From the NCBI GenBank assembly GCA_945882005.1, contig CAMCWG010000187.1, positions 1 through 5,894 of the forward strand: a stretch of DNA of 5,894 nucleotides, written 5' to 3'. Below the pieces are notes generated by a model. That model was not told the origin of the DNA. It saw only the letters and a list, made by a program, of their open reading frames with translations, and did not search any database. A program made the translations under genes and the position numbers. Source of the stretch: Bordetella parapertussis (GTDB lineage Bacteria; Pseudomonadota; Gammaproteobacteria; Burkholderiales; Burkholderiaceae_B). Shown in pieces: positions 1 through 5,894 of the stretch (position 1 is its first letter; the number at the start of each line of letters is the position of its first letter).

Positions 1-730
1 GCAGGGCGTTTCGATCCGAATGACTGCGAGGCATAAAAAGATACTGCCGCTTGTTGGTATCCTTTTTACGATTCAGAGCGTTAGTATTTATTCTTCCGTC
101 GCGCGATTGCCGGTTTCGCTTGCGTTATTGGCATTCAATACCTACCCGCTGTGGATTGCGATGTGGGCGCGTGTGCTTTACAAGGAGCGACCTGAGCCTC
201 TGGTTCTGAAGGCGATGCCTATCATGCTGATCGGATTGGCGTTAGCGTTGGATGTATTTGGCGCTGCCTCAGGCCTCGGAATGCAGCGTCAATGGCAGGA
301 AATCGGATTGGGTGTTGCGTTTGCCCTGACAGCTGGCTGCTCGTTTGGGCTAGGGATGGTGTTGATTCAACACAACGCCGTAGATCTAGATGGTCGTGTG
401 CGCACCGTGGCAACCATGGCGATGGTCGGAATCTTAACGATTGCGGGATCTCAGTTTACCGATGCGATGCAATGGCCAACCGCAGCAGTGGGGTGGTGGG
501 GGCTGATCGCCTTGAGTCTTTTGTACGGGACTGGGTTCACGATTATGTTTACCGTTTTGCCTCGTTTGGGCGTAGTCGGTAACTCTGCAATCATGAACGT
601 TGAGCCCATCGTAGCACTGGTACTTGGATGGTTAATTTTGGGACAAAAGATTGCGATCATTCAGGTTGTTGGTGCCTGTATCGTCGTGACTACTGTGATC
701 TTGTTGGGACTGCGCAAAAAAACAAGCTGA
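1..730 (+). CDS. EamA/DMT-superfamily membrane transporter, 5' end cut by window
   Basis: This is the C-terminal part of an inner-membrane transporter of the drug/metabolite (EamA) superfamily, whose members mostly export amino acids, metabolites or drugs; the substrate is unknown. The frame is open from base 2 to the TGA at 728-730. The first ATG (base 20) is probably internal, because the protein from there begins in the middle of the first EamA repeat. Complete members have about ten membrane helices and 280-300 residues, but only about eight hydrophobic segments are visible, at roughly residues 8-30, 32-54, 62-80, 94-116, 127-147, 156-182, 184-207 and 212-231 counted from base 20. Some 60-70 N-terminal residues are therefore likely missing. 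The second repeat is typical: NVEPIVALVLGWLILGQ (193-209) matches the conserved EP...lgwllLgE element, followed by a last helix and a basic tail. It is convergent with the other genes and so not part of their operon. The family is clear; the specificity is not. Confidence 0.9.
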   Translation, partial: QGVSIRMTARHKKILPLVGILFTIQSVSIYSSVARLPVSLALLAFNTYPLWIAMWARVLYKERPEPLVLKAMPIMLIGLALALDVFGAASGLGMQRQWQEIGLGVAFALTAGCSFGLGMVLIQHNAVDLDGRVRTVATMAMVGILTIAGSQFTDAMQWPTAAVGWWGLIALSLLYGTGFTIMFTVLPRLGVVGNSAIMNVEPIVALVLGWLILGQKIAIIQVVGACIVVTTVILLGLRKKTS

Positions 731-740
731 CCCCGTAGGC
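731..740. other. Convergent 10-nt junction without visible terminator
   Basis: The stop codons of the EamA gene and the methyltransferase gene are only 10 nt apart. I found no GC-rich hairpin with a U tract in or next to the junction, so transcripts from both sides may run into each other or end by another mechanism. Confidence 0.6.
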
Positions 741-1592
741 TTAACGTTTTCCAACGATGCGAATGGATGGATCGTCTTTGAGTGTCCCAGTAAATGTGTC
801 GCCGGTAACTTCACCATCAAAGGTTTTCATAACGCCCTGTGCATCTGTATAGCTGAAGGTGAGCATTGTTCCATTGAGCCTGCCGTCGATGCGTTGAAAG
901 GGCTTCCCTTCTGGTGTGAAGTCGGCGTGAAATTCTTGGCTTTTTTGCACAACTGAAAGACTAATCTGATCCATTCCAGGGACGCCTTCAAGTCGCCAGA
1001 ACCCCTGCACATTTGCAGGAACGATCCAAAAGTGTCCAACGGTGCCGCTATCGCCATAAAACGTCTTGTCAGGCACCCAACTTCCTATCGTGAATGTATT
1101 TGACACAATGCGTGTGCCAGGTTTCATATTGACCAGCACAGGGTACAGTTTTAAATTCAAGGACGGCAGCAAGTAAAGCGTTACAACAGTGGCTTGCGAA
1201 AAATCCTCAGCGAAGATGTCGCCCGTAATGATTTTTACCTTGTCCGCAACGCCCGCATTTTTCGCGTTCTCGCGAGCGTGCTGGGCCATTTGTGGATCAA
1301 ACTCAATCCCGACCGCGCGTGCACCATAGCGTCGAGCAGCTTCAATTGCGATCTTTCCGTCTCCGGCACCAAGGTCATAGACAAGATCTTTATTGGTGAC
1401 TTGAGCTGTCTCAAGCATCTTTACCAGAAGACTATTCGGTGTCGGTACCCAAATAACATCTTTACCTTGCTGCGCCATCACAGGCTGGTAGCCAGTGGTT
1501 GTTGTCGACGGCGCTGCGCATCCAGTCAGTGTGCTACCGACAAAAATTGTCATGATGCAAGTCAAGACTGTAAGTGACAGGCGATTTTTCAT
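741..1592 (-). CDS. Putative lipoprotein with class I SAM-dependent methyltransferase domain
   Basis: The product is 283 residues. Residues 1-25 form a lipoprotein signal: basic n-region MKNR, a hydrophobic core and the lipobox LTGC with C25 as the lipidation site. A class I methyltransferase core follows: VPTPNSLLVKML (49-60), SAM-binding motif I VYDLGAGDG (71-79), acidic motif II GIEFD (95-99), GDIF (124-127) and VVTLYLLP (136-143). From about residue 187 there is a separate, probably beta-rich C-terminal part beginning HFWIVPANVQGFW. This arrangement matches a widespread, functionally uncharacterised proteobacterial family of exported methyltransferase-like proteins. The acceptor is unknown. 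I chose the start at 1592 because it lies 7 nt after the upstream stop and gives a canonical signal. An in-frame ATG at 1625 would add 11 residues and overlap the upstream gene by 26 nt. Neither start has a clear ribosome binding site, so translation may be coupled. It is the last gene of the minus-strand run. The fold is well supported; an actual methylation activity is not shown. Confidence 0.85.
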   Translation of the reverse strand: MKNRLSLTVLTCIMTIFVGSTLTGCAAPSTTTTGYQPVMAQQGKDVIWVPTPNSLLVKMLETAQVTNKDLVYDLGAGDGKIAIEAARRYGARAVGIEFDPQMAQHARENAKNAGVADKVKIITGDIFAEDFSQATVVTLYLLPSLNLKLYPVLVNMKPGTRIVSNTFTIGSWVPDKTFYGDSGTVGHFWIVPANVQGFWRLEGVPGMDQISLSVVQKSQEFHADFTPEGKPFQRIDGRLNGTMLTFSYTDAQGVMKTFDGEVTGDTFTGTLKDDPSIRIVGKR

Positions 1593-1599
1593 TATTGAT

Positions 1600-2715
1600 T
1601 TAATACGCAGCGGCAAGAAGCTCATCGTAGAACGCGACTGTCATACTTCGAGGATTCGTTTTGTTCGCATTATCGAGCATTGCGGCCTGAGAAATCCCTA
1701 CGAGATCCCGTTGCGTGAGGCCAACGTCGCGCAGCCGAGGTGGGATGCCCAGTGCTATAACTAGTTCATATATGTGCTTCGGCAATTCTTGTGCGGAGCC
1801 CCTCCCGAGATACTCAGCAATTTGCTCGGCTTTACTCCCGAGACTGCTCAAGTTCAAGCGTAGGACATGAGGCAATAGAATCGCATTGAGTGTGCCGTGG
1901 TGATAGCCAAGTGCACCGAGAGGGTGTGCACAGGCGTGCACAGCACCCATGCCTTTTTGAAAGCATAGCGCGCCCTCGAGTGAGCCCATCATCATATTCC
2001 AGCGCGCCTCACGATTATCTCCGTGCTCAACAGCTTCTTGAATATGTGCAAAGATCCTTTTCATGCCGTCAAGGGCAATCGCATCGGCTGGTGGATTGAT
2101 TGCTGGCGAACAATATGTCTCAATGCAGTGCGCGAGCGCATCCATCCCTGTCGTCGCAGTGACAAGGGCTGGGAGTCCAAGGGTGAGTTCGGGGTCGCAC
2201 AGGGCTGCTGTGACGATTGAGGGACATCTCACCCCAGCTTTGATCCCATTATCAAAAATAATGACAGCTGAGCGACCAACTTCACTACCGGTTCCGGAAG
2301 TGGTTGGGATCAGCAACAGTGGGGGTGTCTCGCCTAGGGGCAATTCGTTCGGATTACGATTCGAATAGTTCCATAGCGGTGGGTTGTGTGTCGCAAGAAT
2401 CGCAATTGCTTTTGCCAGGTCGAGTGCAGCGCCACCCCCGACTCCAATGACACCATCACACTGATTCGCATGAAACGCTTGCGCACCTGCTATCGCAGCG
2501 CCTTCGGTAGGATTTGCTGGTACGTCGCTAAATATAGTCCGCTTGATTGAGTCAGGTACCTGCTCAATAGCCTGTGCAAAGACGCCTGCAGCGATGACAC
2601 CACGATCCGTCACAAATAAGGGATGTGAAACCTTGTTGCTTGTCATCAGTGCAGCTAGCTGTTTGCGGGCTCCAAAATCAAAATGAACGGGAGGTCCAAA
2701 AAGAATCGTACTCAT
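1600..2715 (-). CDS. Iron-containing (group III) alcohol dehydrogenase
   Basis: This 371-residue protein is of usual length for the Fe-ADH family, cytoplasmic enzymes that interconvert alcohols and aldehydes or ketones with NAD(P); maleylacetate reductases are a branch. The N-terminal nucleotide-binding half has the GVGGGAALDLAKAIA motif (91-105) and TTSGTGSEV (138-146). In the helical half, TGMDALAHCIE (189-199) supplies D192 and H196, and HACAHPLG...HHG supplies H260, H264 and H273. D192, H196, H260 and H273 line up with the four metal ligands of enzymes such as lactaldehyde reductase FucO, so a metal-bound active enzyme is expected. The intact ligand set argues for a metal-dependent dehydrogenase, but a maleylacetate or hydroxy-acid substrate cannot be excluded. 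Its ATG overlaps the TGA of the upstream oxidoreductase by 4 nt (ATGA), which suggests coupled translation and a shared pathway. Only a weak ribosome binding site is visible. Confidence 0.93.
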   Translation of the reverse strand: MSTILFGPPVHFDFGARKQLAALMTSNKVSHPLFVTDRGVIAAGVFAQAIEQVPDSIKRTIFSDVPANPTEGAAIAGAQAFHANQCDGVIGVGGGAALDLAKAIAILATHNPPLWNYSNRNPNELPLGETPPLLLIPTTSGTGSEVGRSAVIIFDNGIKAGVRCPSIVTAALCDPELTLGLPALVTATTGMDALAHCIETYCSPAINPPADAIALDGMKRIFAHIQEAVEHGDNREARWNMMMGSLEGALCFQKGMGAVHACAHPLGALGYHHGTLNAILLPHVLRLNLSSLGSKAEQIAEYLGRGSAQELPKHIYELVIALGIPPRLRDVGLTQRDLVGISQAAMLDNANKTNPRSMTVAFYDELLAAAY

Positions 2716-3722
2716 ACAATCCGGATGATTTGTTTGCCAACGTTTGCCCCGTTGAGCATGTCGATGAATGCTTGCGGTGCATTCTCAAGACCATCGCATA
2801 CTGTCTCAAGGTGCTTAATTCTTCCTGCCTTGTAGGCCGCTTGAATCTCAGCGGTTGCGGTAGGCCAAAGGTCACGGTGGTCAGACAAGACGAACCCGCG
2901 CATCGTAACTCTTTTGTTAAAAAACTCACGATAGTTTTTTATGCCGTACGGTTCAGTTGCGTTGTATTGAGATACCGTACCGCATAGCGCGACGCGTGCA
3001 TTGAGTTTGAGCAAGGTTAGAACAAAGTCGGTGATACTTCCGCCGACGTTGTCAAAGTAAACGTCAACACCTTCAGGGACGGCGCGTGCGAGATCTTCTT
3101 GAAAGGTGGGGCTCTTGTAGTCGACGCATGCGTCGAATCCCAGTTCCTTTACAACGATGTCGCACTTGCGTTGGCCTCCGGCAATACCCACCGCACGGCA
3201 CCCACGAAGCTTTGCAAGTTGCCCAGCCATACTACCGACAGCACCTGAGGCGGTCGACACCAAAACTGTTTGACCAGCGATGGGCTTACCAAATTCCATC
3301 AGCCCAACCCAGGCAGTTAGGCCGGTAGACCCGAGTGCGCCTAGAAATGCACTCAGAGGCAGAAAAGAGGGATCGATCTTCTGCAACTCAGTGGCAGGCG
3401 CAGCGCTAACGTCCTCCCAGCTCATGCGCCCGACAACCCAGTCGCCCGGTGCGAAGTTATCCGAGGCGCTTTCTATTACCTGACCGATTGTGCGCCCGAC
3501 CATTTTTTCGCCGATTTTCATGACAGGGGCGTAAGAGTCTTTTGCCTCCATACGAATACGTATATACGGATCGACGGAGAGGTAATGATTGCGAACCAAT
3601 ACTTGCCCAGCTGTAATGGAGGGAATAGGTCCTGACTCAAGACGAAAACAATCTAAAGTTGGAATTCCTGTCGGTCGCTTAGCGTAAAGAATTTGGCGAT
3701 TAACTGTTGGCAACGAAGACAT
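2712..3722 (-). CDS. NADP-dependent MDR oxidoreductase, CurA/YncB/PTGR-like
   Basis: This 336-residue protein belongs to the zinc-independent medium-chain dehydrogenase/reductase branch. It includes bacterial CurA/YncB and eukaryotic prostaglandin/leukotriene reductases, which use NADPH to reduce the double bond of alpha,beta-unsaturated ketones and aldehydes. The family N-terminus is present: AKRPTGIP (14-21) and YLSVDPYIRIRM (47-58). The catalytic domain has FLGALGSTGLTAWVGL (126-141). The Rossmann part has the glycine-rich VSTASGAVGSMAGQLAKL (155-172), VGIAGG (178-183) and VDVYFDNVGG (219-228), and the C-terminus ends GKQIIRIV. No structural- or catalytic-zinc cysteine cluster is seen, as expected for this branch. 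The start follows the Bug gene stop by 8 nt with no strong ribosome binding site, so coupling is likely; the stop overlaps the next start by 4 nt. The family is confident. The substrate is unknown, and an enone or enal intermediate of the operon's pathway is an inference. Confidence 0.93.
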   Translation of the reverse strand: MSSLPTVNRQILYAKRPTGIPTLDCFRLESGPIPSITAGQVLVRNHYLSVDPYIRIRMEAKDSYAPVMKIGEKMVGRTIGQVIESASDNFAPGDWVVGRMSWEDVSAAPATELQKIDPSFLPLSAFLGALGSTGLTAWVGLMEFGKPIAGQTVLVSTASGAVGSMAGQLAKLRGCRAVGIAGGQRKCDIVVKELGFDACVDYKSPTFQEDLARAVPEGVDVYFDNVGGSITDFVLTLLKLNARVALCGTVSQYNATEPYGIKNYREFFNKRVTMRGFVLSDHRDLWPTATAEIQAAYKAGRIKHLETVCDGLENAPQAFIDMLNGANVGKQIIRIV

Positions 3723-3730
3723 TATTTCAA

Positions 3731-4753
3731 TTAGCCTACGGAAATATTAGCTGTTCGGATGAGGCTCTCAAGCGCGGAGCGCTGGGTGTTGAGCCAAGCG
3801 GCAAACTGACTCGGTGTGTTGGCAACTAGAACCATTCCCCGCGAGTCGATCGTCTTGATCACTGCAGGATCGGTTGCTGCTTTCGCGGTTGCTGCCTGAA
3901 GTGCTTGGATGGCCTCTGAAGGCGTACCTTTAGTTGCGAAAAATCCGAACCAATCGTCCATGTCAAAGCCAGCGTAACCCTGTTCCGCGATGGTTGGGAT
4001 GTCAGGATAGCTTTTTGTACGTTCGAGGCTAGTCAAGCCAAGAATACGCGCCCGCCCAGACTGCACAGCAGAAATTGCAGTGGATAGCGTAAGTAGCGTC
4101 GAATCAATTTGCCCACCCATCAAGTCTCGTACTGCATCTGCACCGCCTTTATACGGCGTGTGTATTAGTTCTATTCCTGCAACTTGTTGAAACATTGCCA
4201 TCGCTAAGTGACCCATGCCACCGGATGGCGGCGTACCGCAGGCGATTTTTTTAGGGTTCGCTTTTGCGTAGGCAACAAATTCTTTGAGTGTTTTCGCCGG
4301 AAAATTCTCTTTCACTGCTAAGACTTGCGGCACGCGAACGGCAAGAGTGACTGGAATAAAGCTTGTCTTGTAATCGAATGGAATGTTCTTAAGCAGGATC
4401 GGATTTGTCAGTTGATTGGCAGCATCCCACAGGAATGTATAGCCATCAGCTGGTGCCTGAAGAGCAGCTTGCGCAGCGATCATTGCATTTCCGCCTGTAC
4501 GATTCTCAACGACAATCGACTGATTGACGATCGCGCCCATTGCGGCACTGATCGCACGGGCCGAGGTATCTGCGGCACCGCCGGCGGAAAAGGGTACGAG
4601 CACTCTCAAGCTCTTGTTGGGCCAACTTCCTTGCGCAAAGACATTGCCATTGAACAGAGCCGAAGTGGCTAAACCGACGCCTCCTTGAAGAAGCGCACGG
4701 CGTGTATTCAAAAGTGTGCGCTCAGGTGTTGAGTTCTTGGTATTTTGTTTCAT
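3731..4753 (-). CDS. Bug/TctC-family exported substrate-binding protein, Tat-like signal
   Basis: This 340-residue protein is a periplasmic binding protein of the Bug family (tripartite tricarboxylate transporter receptor), which binds carboxylates, aromatic acids, amides and similar small solutes. Residues 1-40 form an export signal with a twin arginine (R18, R19 in NTRRALLQ), a hydrophobic stretch and a likely cleavage VFA|Q after residue 40. The mature part has the family signatures WPNKSLRVLVPFSAGGAADTSAR (residues 44-66, given in pieces: WPNKSL, VPFSAGG, DTSAR), VVENRTGGN (81-89) and ADGYTFLW (102-109). It also has GHLAMAMFQ (181-189), HTPYKGGADAVRDLMGGQID (198-217) and PDIPTIAEQG (250-259). 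I chose the ATG at 4753 because GGAGA lies 5 nt upstream; ATGs at 4765 and 4795 are in frame, and the latter overlaps the ABC ATPase gene by 8 nt. No TctA/TctB membrane genes are in the window, which is common for orphan Bug proteins. The ligand cannot be inferred. Confidence 0.95.
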   Translation of the reverse strand: MKQNTKNSTPERTLLNTRRALLQGGVGLATSALFNGNVFAQGSWPNKSLRVLVPFSAGGAADTSARAISAAMGAIVNQSIVVENRTGGNAMIAAQAALQAPADGYTFLWDAANQLTNPILLKNIPFDYKTSFIPVTLAVRVPQVLAVKENFPAKTLKEFVAYAKANPKKIACGTPPSGGMGHLAMAMFQQVAGIELIHTPYKGGADAVRDLMGGQIDSTLLTLSTAISAVQSGRARILGLTSLERTKSYPDIPTIAEQGYAGFDMDDWFGFFATKGTPSEAIQALQAATAKAATDPAVIKTIDSRGMVLVANTPSQFAAWLNTQRSALESLIRTANISVG

Positions 4754-4758
4754 GATGG

Positions 4759-4763
4759 TCTCC
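4759..4763 (-). promoter_or_regulatory. Shine-Dalgarno site of the Bug gene
   Basis: On the minus strand this reads GGAGA and lies 5 nt before the ATG at 4753. It decides the start among three in-frame ATGs (4753, 4765, 4795). It falls within the second and third codons after the ATG at 4765, so that upstream ATG is unlikely to be the main start. Confidence 0.7.
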
Positions 4764-4787
4764 ATTGTTATTTTGAGAGCAATTGTC

Positions 4788-5867
4788 TTAAGCACTTACA
4801 AATCGTAATTCCCTCGAAGGGATTCGAAGATGTACCTCAGCGCCAGTGGCTAACGCCGACCTTCCCCGGCTATGTGAAATGTCTGCGCGCACGATCGCTT
4901 CGCCGACACGTACGTCATAGCGGAAGGCATCCCCTAAAAACTCTGCACTCACTATTTCACCTTTTAATGCCAAATGTCCGTCAAGATCGCTTTGTGCATC
5001 TGATGCGAAGCGCACCGCATGCGGCCTAAAAGCAAGATCCATGGCAGCGACCTGCTGTTCGAGACCTTGGGGCAACACGACTTCGCCTAACGTGGGTGAA
5101 TTAAAACGCAAGTGATCCCCGTCTGTTTGGAAACGACCAGAAAACAAATTGACCGAGCCTACGAATTGCGCGACAAACCGATTCACTGGGAAGTCGAAGA
5201 GATCCATAGGGGACCCAACTTGCTGAATAACGCCCTGATCCATGACAGCAATGCGGTGGCAAGTTGTCAGCGCTTCCTCTTGGTCATGTGTCACAAAAAT
5301 AGTAGTAAGCCCAAGCCGTTTTTGCAGCTCGACCAGTTCGTGCCTTGTTTGGGTTCTTAGCTTGGCATCCAAATTTGACAGCGGTTCGTCAAGAAGCAGG
5401 ACCTGTGGTTCGATTGCAAGCGTCCGTGCGATCGCGACGCGCTGTTGCTGGCCGCCTGAGAGTTGACCAGGGCGGCGGTCTGCCAAACCACTTAGGTCGA
5501 CTAGCTCGAGAGCTTCATGAACCTTCTTGCGAATTTCTGCACTCGGTAGTTTGCGTGCTTCGAGGCCAAAGGCAACGTTTTGCGCAACAGTCATGTGCGG
5601 CCAAAGCGCATAACTTTGAAACACCATTCCTACGTTGCGTAGCCAAGGGGCTGTTCCGGTTACGTCTTTGCCGTCGATTAAGAGTTCACCTCGCTGATGC
5701 TGATTAAAACCAGCAATTAGTCGCAGAAGGGTAGATTTGCCGGAGCCCGAGGGACCGAGCAATGCGAAAAACTCGCCGGGCTCGATATGCAAGTTGATAT
5801 CTTTCAACACGGATGTCGAGCCAAAGGAAAGCGCGATATTCCTGATGTCGATTGCGACGGATTTCAT
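4788..5867 (-). CDS. ABC importer ATP-binding protein, Fe3+/spermidine/phosphonate type
   Basis: This 359-residue cytoplasmic ATPase belongs to an ABC importer of the PotA/FbpC/PhnT group, and energises import through membrane permeases. All motifs are intact: Walker A GPSGSGKST (38-46), Q-loop MVFQSYALWPH with Q84, signature LSGGQQQR (136-143), Walker B VLLLDEP (156-162), D-loop SNLD (164-167) and the H-loop histidine H194 in FVTHDQEEA. A TOBE-type regulatory or substrate-sensing domain occupies about residues 235-355, including AFRPHAVRF (279-287). One small departure is CHRIAVM at 203-209, where most relatives have SDRI. The length is normal for a TOBE-bearing ATPase. A GGAG site lies 7 nt before the ATG. 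No permease is present in the window; it is expected upstream, beyond the right edge. The downstream Bug gene follows after 34 nt. The transported substrate cannot be fixed from the ATPase alone. Confidence 0.95.
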   Translation of the reverse strand: MKSVAIDIRNIALSFGSTSVLKDINLHIEPGEFFALLGPSGSGKSTLLRLIAGFNQHQRGELLIDGKDVTGTAPWLRNVGMVFQSYALWPHMTVAQNVAFGLEARKLPSAEIRKKVHEALELVDLSGLADRRPGQLSGGQQQRVAIARTLAIEPQVLLLDEPLSNLDAKLRTQTRHELVELQKRLGLTTIFVTHDQEEALTTCHRIAVMDQGVIQQVGSPMDLFDFPVNRFVAQFVGSVNLFSGRFQTDGDHLRFNSPTLGEVVLPQGLEQQVAAMDLAFRPHAVRFASDAQSDLDGHLALKGEIVSAEFLGDAFRYDVRVGEAIVRADISHSRGRSALATGAEVHLRIPSRELRFVSA

Positions 5868-5894
5868 GTCCGGGCTCCAACGTTTTGATGGGGT
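5864..5894 (-). CDS. Possible 3' end of an upstream gene (permease?)
   Basis: On the minus strand one frame is open from the window edge for nine codons (PHQNVGART) and ends in a TGA at 5866-5864 that overlaps the ATPase ATG as ATGA, the same 4-nt coupling seen at 2712-2715. ABC ATPases of this class usually follow their permease gene directly, so a permease end is plausible. Nine codons carry no family signal, and a second frame is also open here, so this is only a suggestion. Confidence 0.3.
   Translation of the reverse strand, partial: PHQNVGART
5875..5878 (-). promoter_or_regulatory. Shine-Dalgarno site of the ABC ATPase gene
   Basis: The minus strand reads GGAG here, 7 nt before the ATG at 5867. 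The spacing is standard and supports this start over internal ATGs. Confidence 0.65.

Larger units (their letters stand above)
741..5867 (-). other. Predicted five-gene operon (ABC ATPase, Bug, MDR, Fe-ADH, methyltransferase)
   Basis: Five co-directional genes are separated by 34, 8, -4 and 7 nt, with no convincing promoter or terminator between them. This spacing strongly suggests one transcript. The promoter is not in the window. The 34-nt ATPase-Bug gap (4754-4787) is AT-rich, contains the Bug ribosome binding site and shows no recognisable -35/-10 pair. The combination of uptake proteins with two oxidoreductases suggests import and conversion of a small organic compound, which is inference. 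The methyltransferase-like lipoprotein may be a passenger at the end. Confidence 0.75.

Noticed and set aside
700..726. Inverted repeat CTTGTT ... AACAAG as a terminator for the EamA gene
   Set aside because: The stem is only 6 bp and AT-rich, with a 15-nt loop, lies within the coding sequence, and has no following T run.
754..775. Inverted repeat ACGAT ... ATCGT as a terminator for the minus-strand operon
   Set aside because: A 5-bp stem with a 12-nt loop inside the methyltransferase coding sequence is within chance expectation and lacks a T tract on the minus strand.
1194..1577. A 127-residue open frame on the + strand
   Set aside because: It lies entirely inside the methyltransferase gene on the other strand, which has clear family motifs; the + frame product is cysteine/arginine-rich with no recognisable domain.
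1600..2715. Naming the Fe-ADH a maleylacetate reductase
   Set aside because: The sequence fits the wider Fe-ADH family and keeps all four metal ligands; no ring-cleavage dioxygenase or other aromatic-pathway gene is in the window to support the narrower name.
2625..2987. A 120-residue open frame on the + strand across the MDR/Fe-ADH junction
   Set aside because: Both minus-strand genes are well supported through this region; the + frame shows no family resemblance.
4325..4672. A 115-residue open frame on the + strand inside the Bug gene
   Set aside because: It is antisense to a conserved binding-protein gene and has no signal, membrane or domain features.
4754..4787. An internal promoter between the ABC ATPase and Bug genes
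   Set aside because: The 34-nt gap is AT-rich, but no -35/-10 pair with suitable spacing could be recognised.
5345..5707. A 120-residue open frame on the + strand inside the ABC ATPase gene
   Set aside because: It is antisense to the Walker A to Walker B region, whose conserved codons explain the lack of stops.

Overview
The window looks like chromosomal DNA from a Gram-negative proteobacterium, most likely a betaproteobacterium of the order Burkholderiales. The strongest pointer is the Bug-family (TctC-like) periplasmic substrate-binding protein, a family greatly expanded in that order. An MDR-type reductase, an iron-type alcohol dehydrogenase and a lipobox-bearing methyltransferase are compatible with this but not diagnostic. 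Base composition looks balanced by eye. The taxonomic call is inference.

Layout: the left edge (1-730, + strand) holds the 3' part of an EamA/DMT-family membrane transporter whose start lies outside the window. Ten bases beyond its stop codon, and convergent to it, a run of five minus-strand genes fills the rest. In transcription order (right to left) they are: an ABC transporter ATPase of the Fe3+/spermidine/phosphonate importer type (4788-5867); a Bug-family exported solute-binding protein with a twin-arginine-like signal (3731-4753); a zinc-independent NADP-dependent MDR oxidoreductase of the CurA/YncB/PTGR type (2712-3722); an iron-containing (group III) alcohol dehydrogenase (1600-2715); and a lipoprotein-signal-bearing class I SAM methyltransferase-like protein (741-1592). 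Gaps are 34, 8, -4 and 7 nt, so one operon is likely. Its promoter and first gene(s) are outside the window. The 4-nt TGA/ATG overlap possible at the right edge suggests that another gene, perhaps a permease, ends there.

Functional reading (inference): the cluster resembles an uptake-plus-catabolism operon. A binding protein and a transport ATPase would bring in a small organic solute, and a double-bond reductase and an alcohol/aldehyde (or ketone) oxidoreductase would modify it. The substrate cannot be read from the sequence. The two least ordinary points are the mix of a Bug binding protein (normally paired with TctA/TctB) with an ABC ATPase, and a methyltransferase fold carrying an export/lipidation signal. 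No RNA gene, CRISPR array, insertion sequence, phage gene or clear intrinsic terminator was seen. Gene density is close to 100 percent, and no stretch over 300 bases lacks a gene. Most of the window reads as ordinary accessory metabolism rather than a clearly new system.
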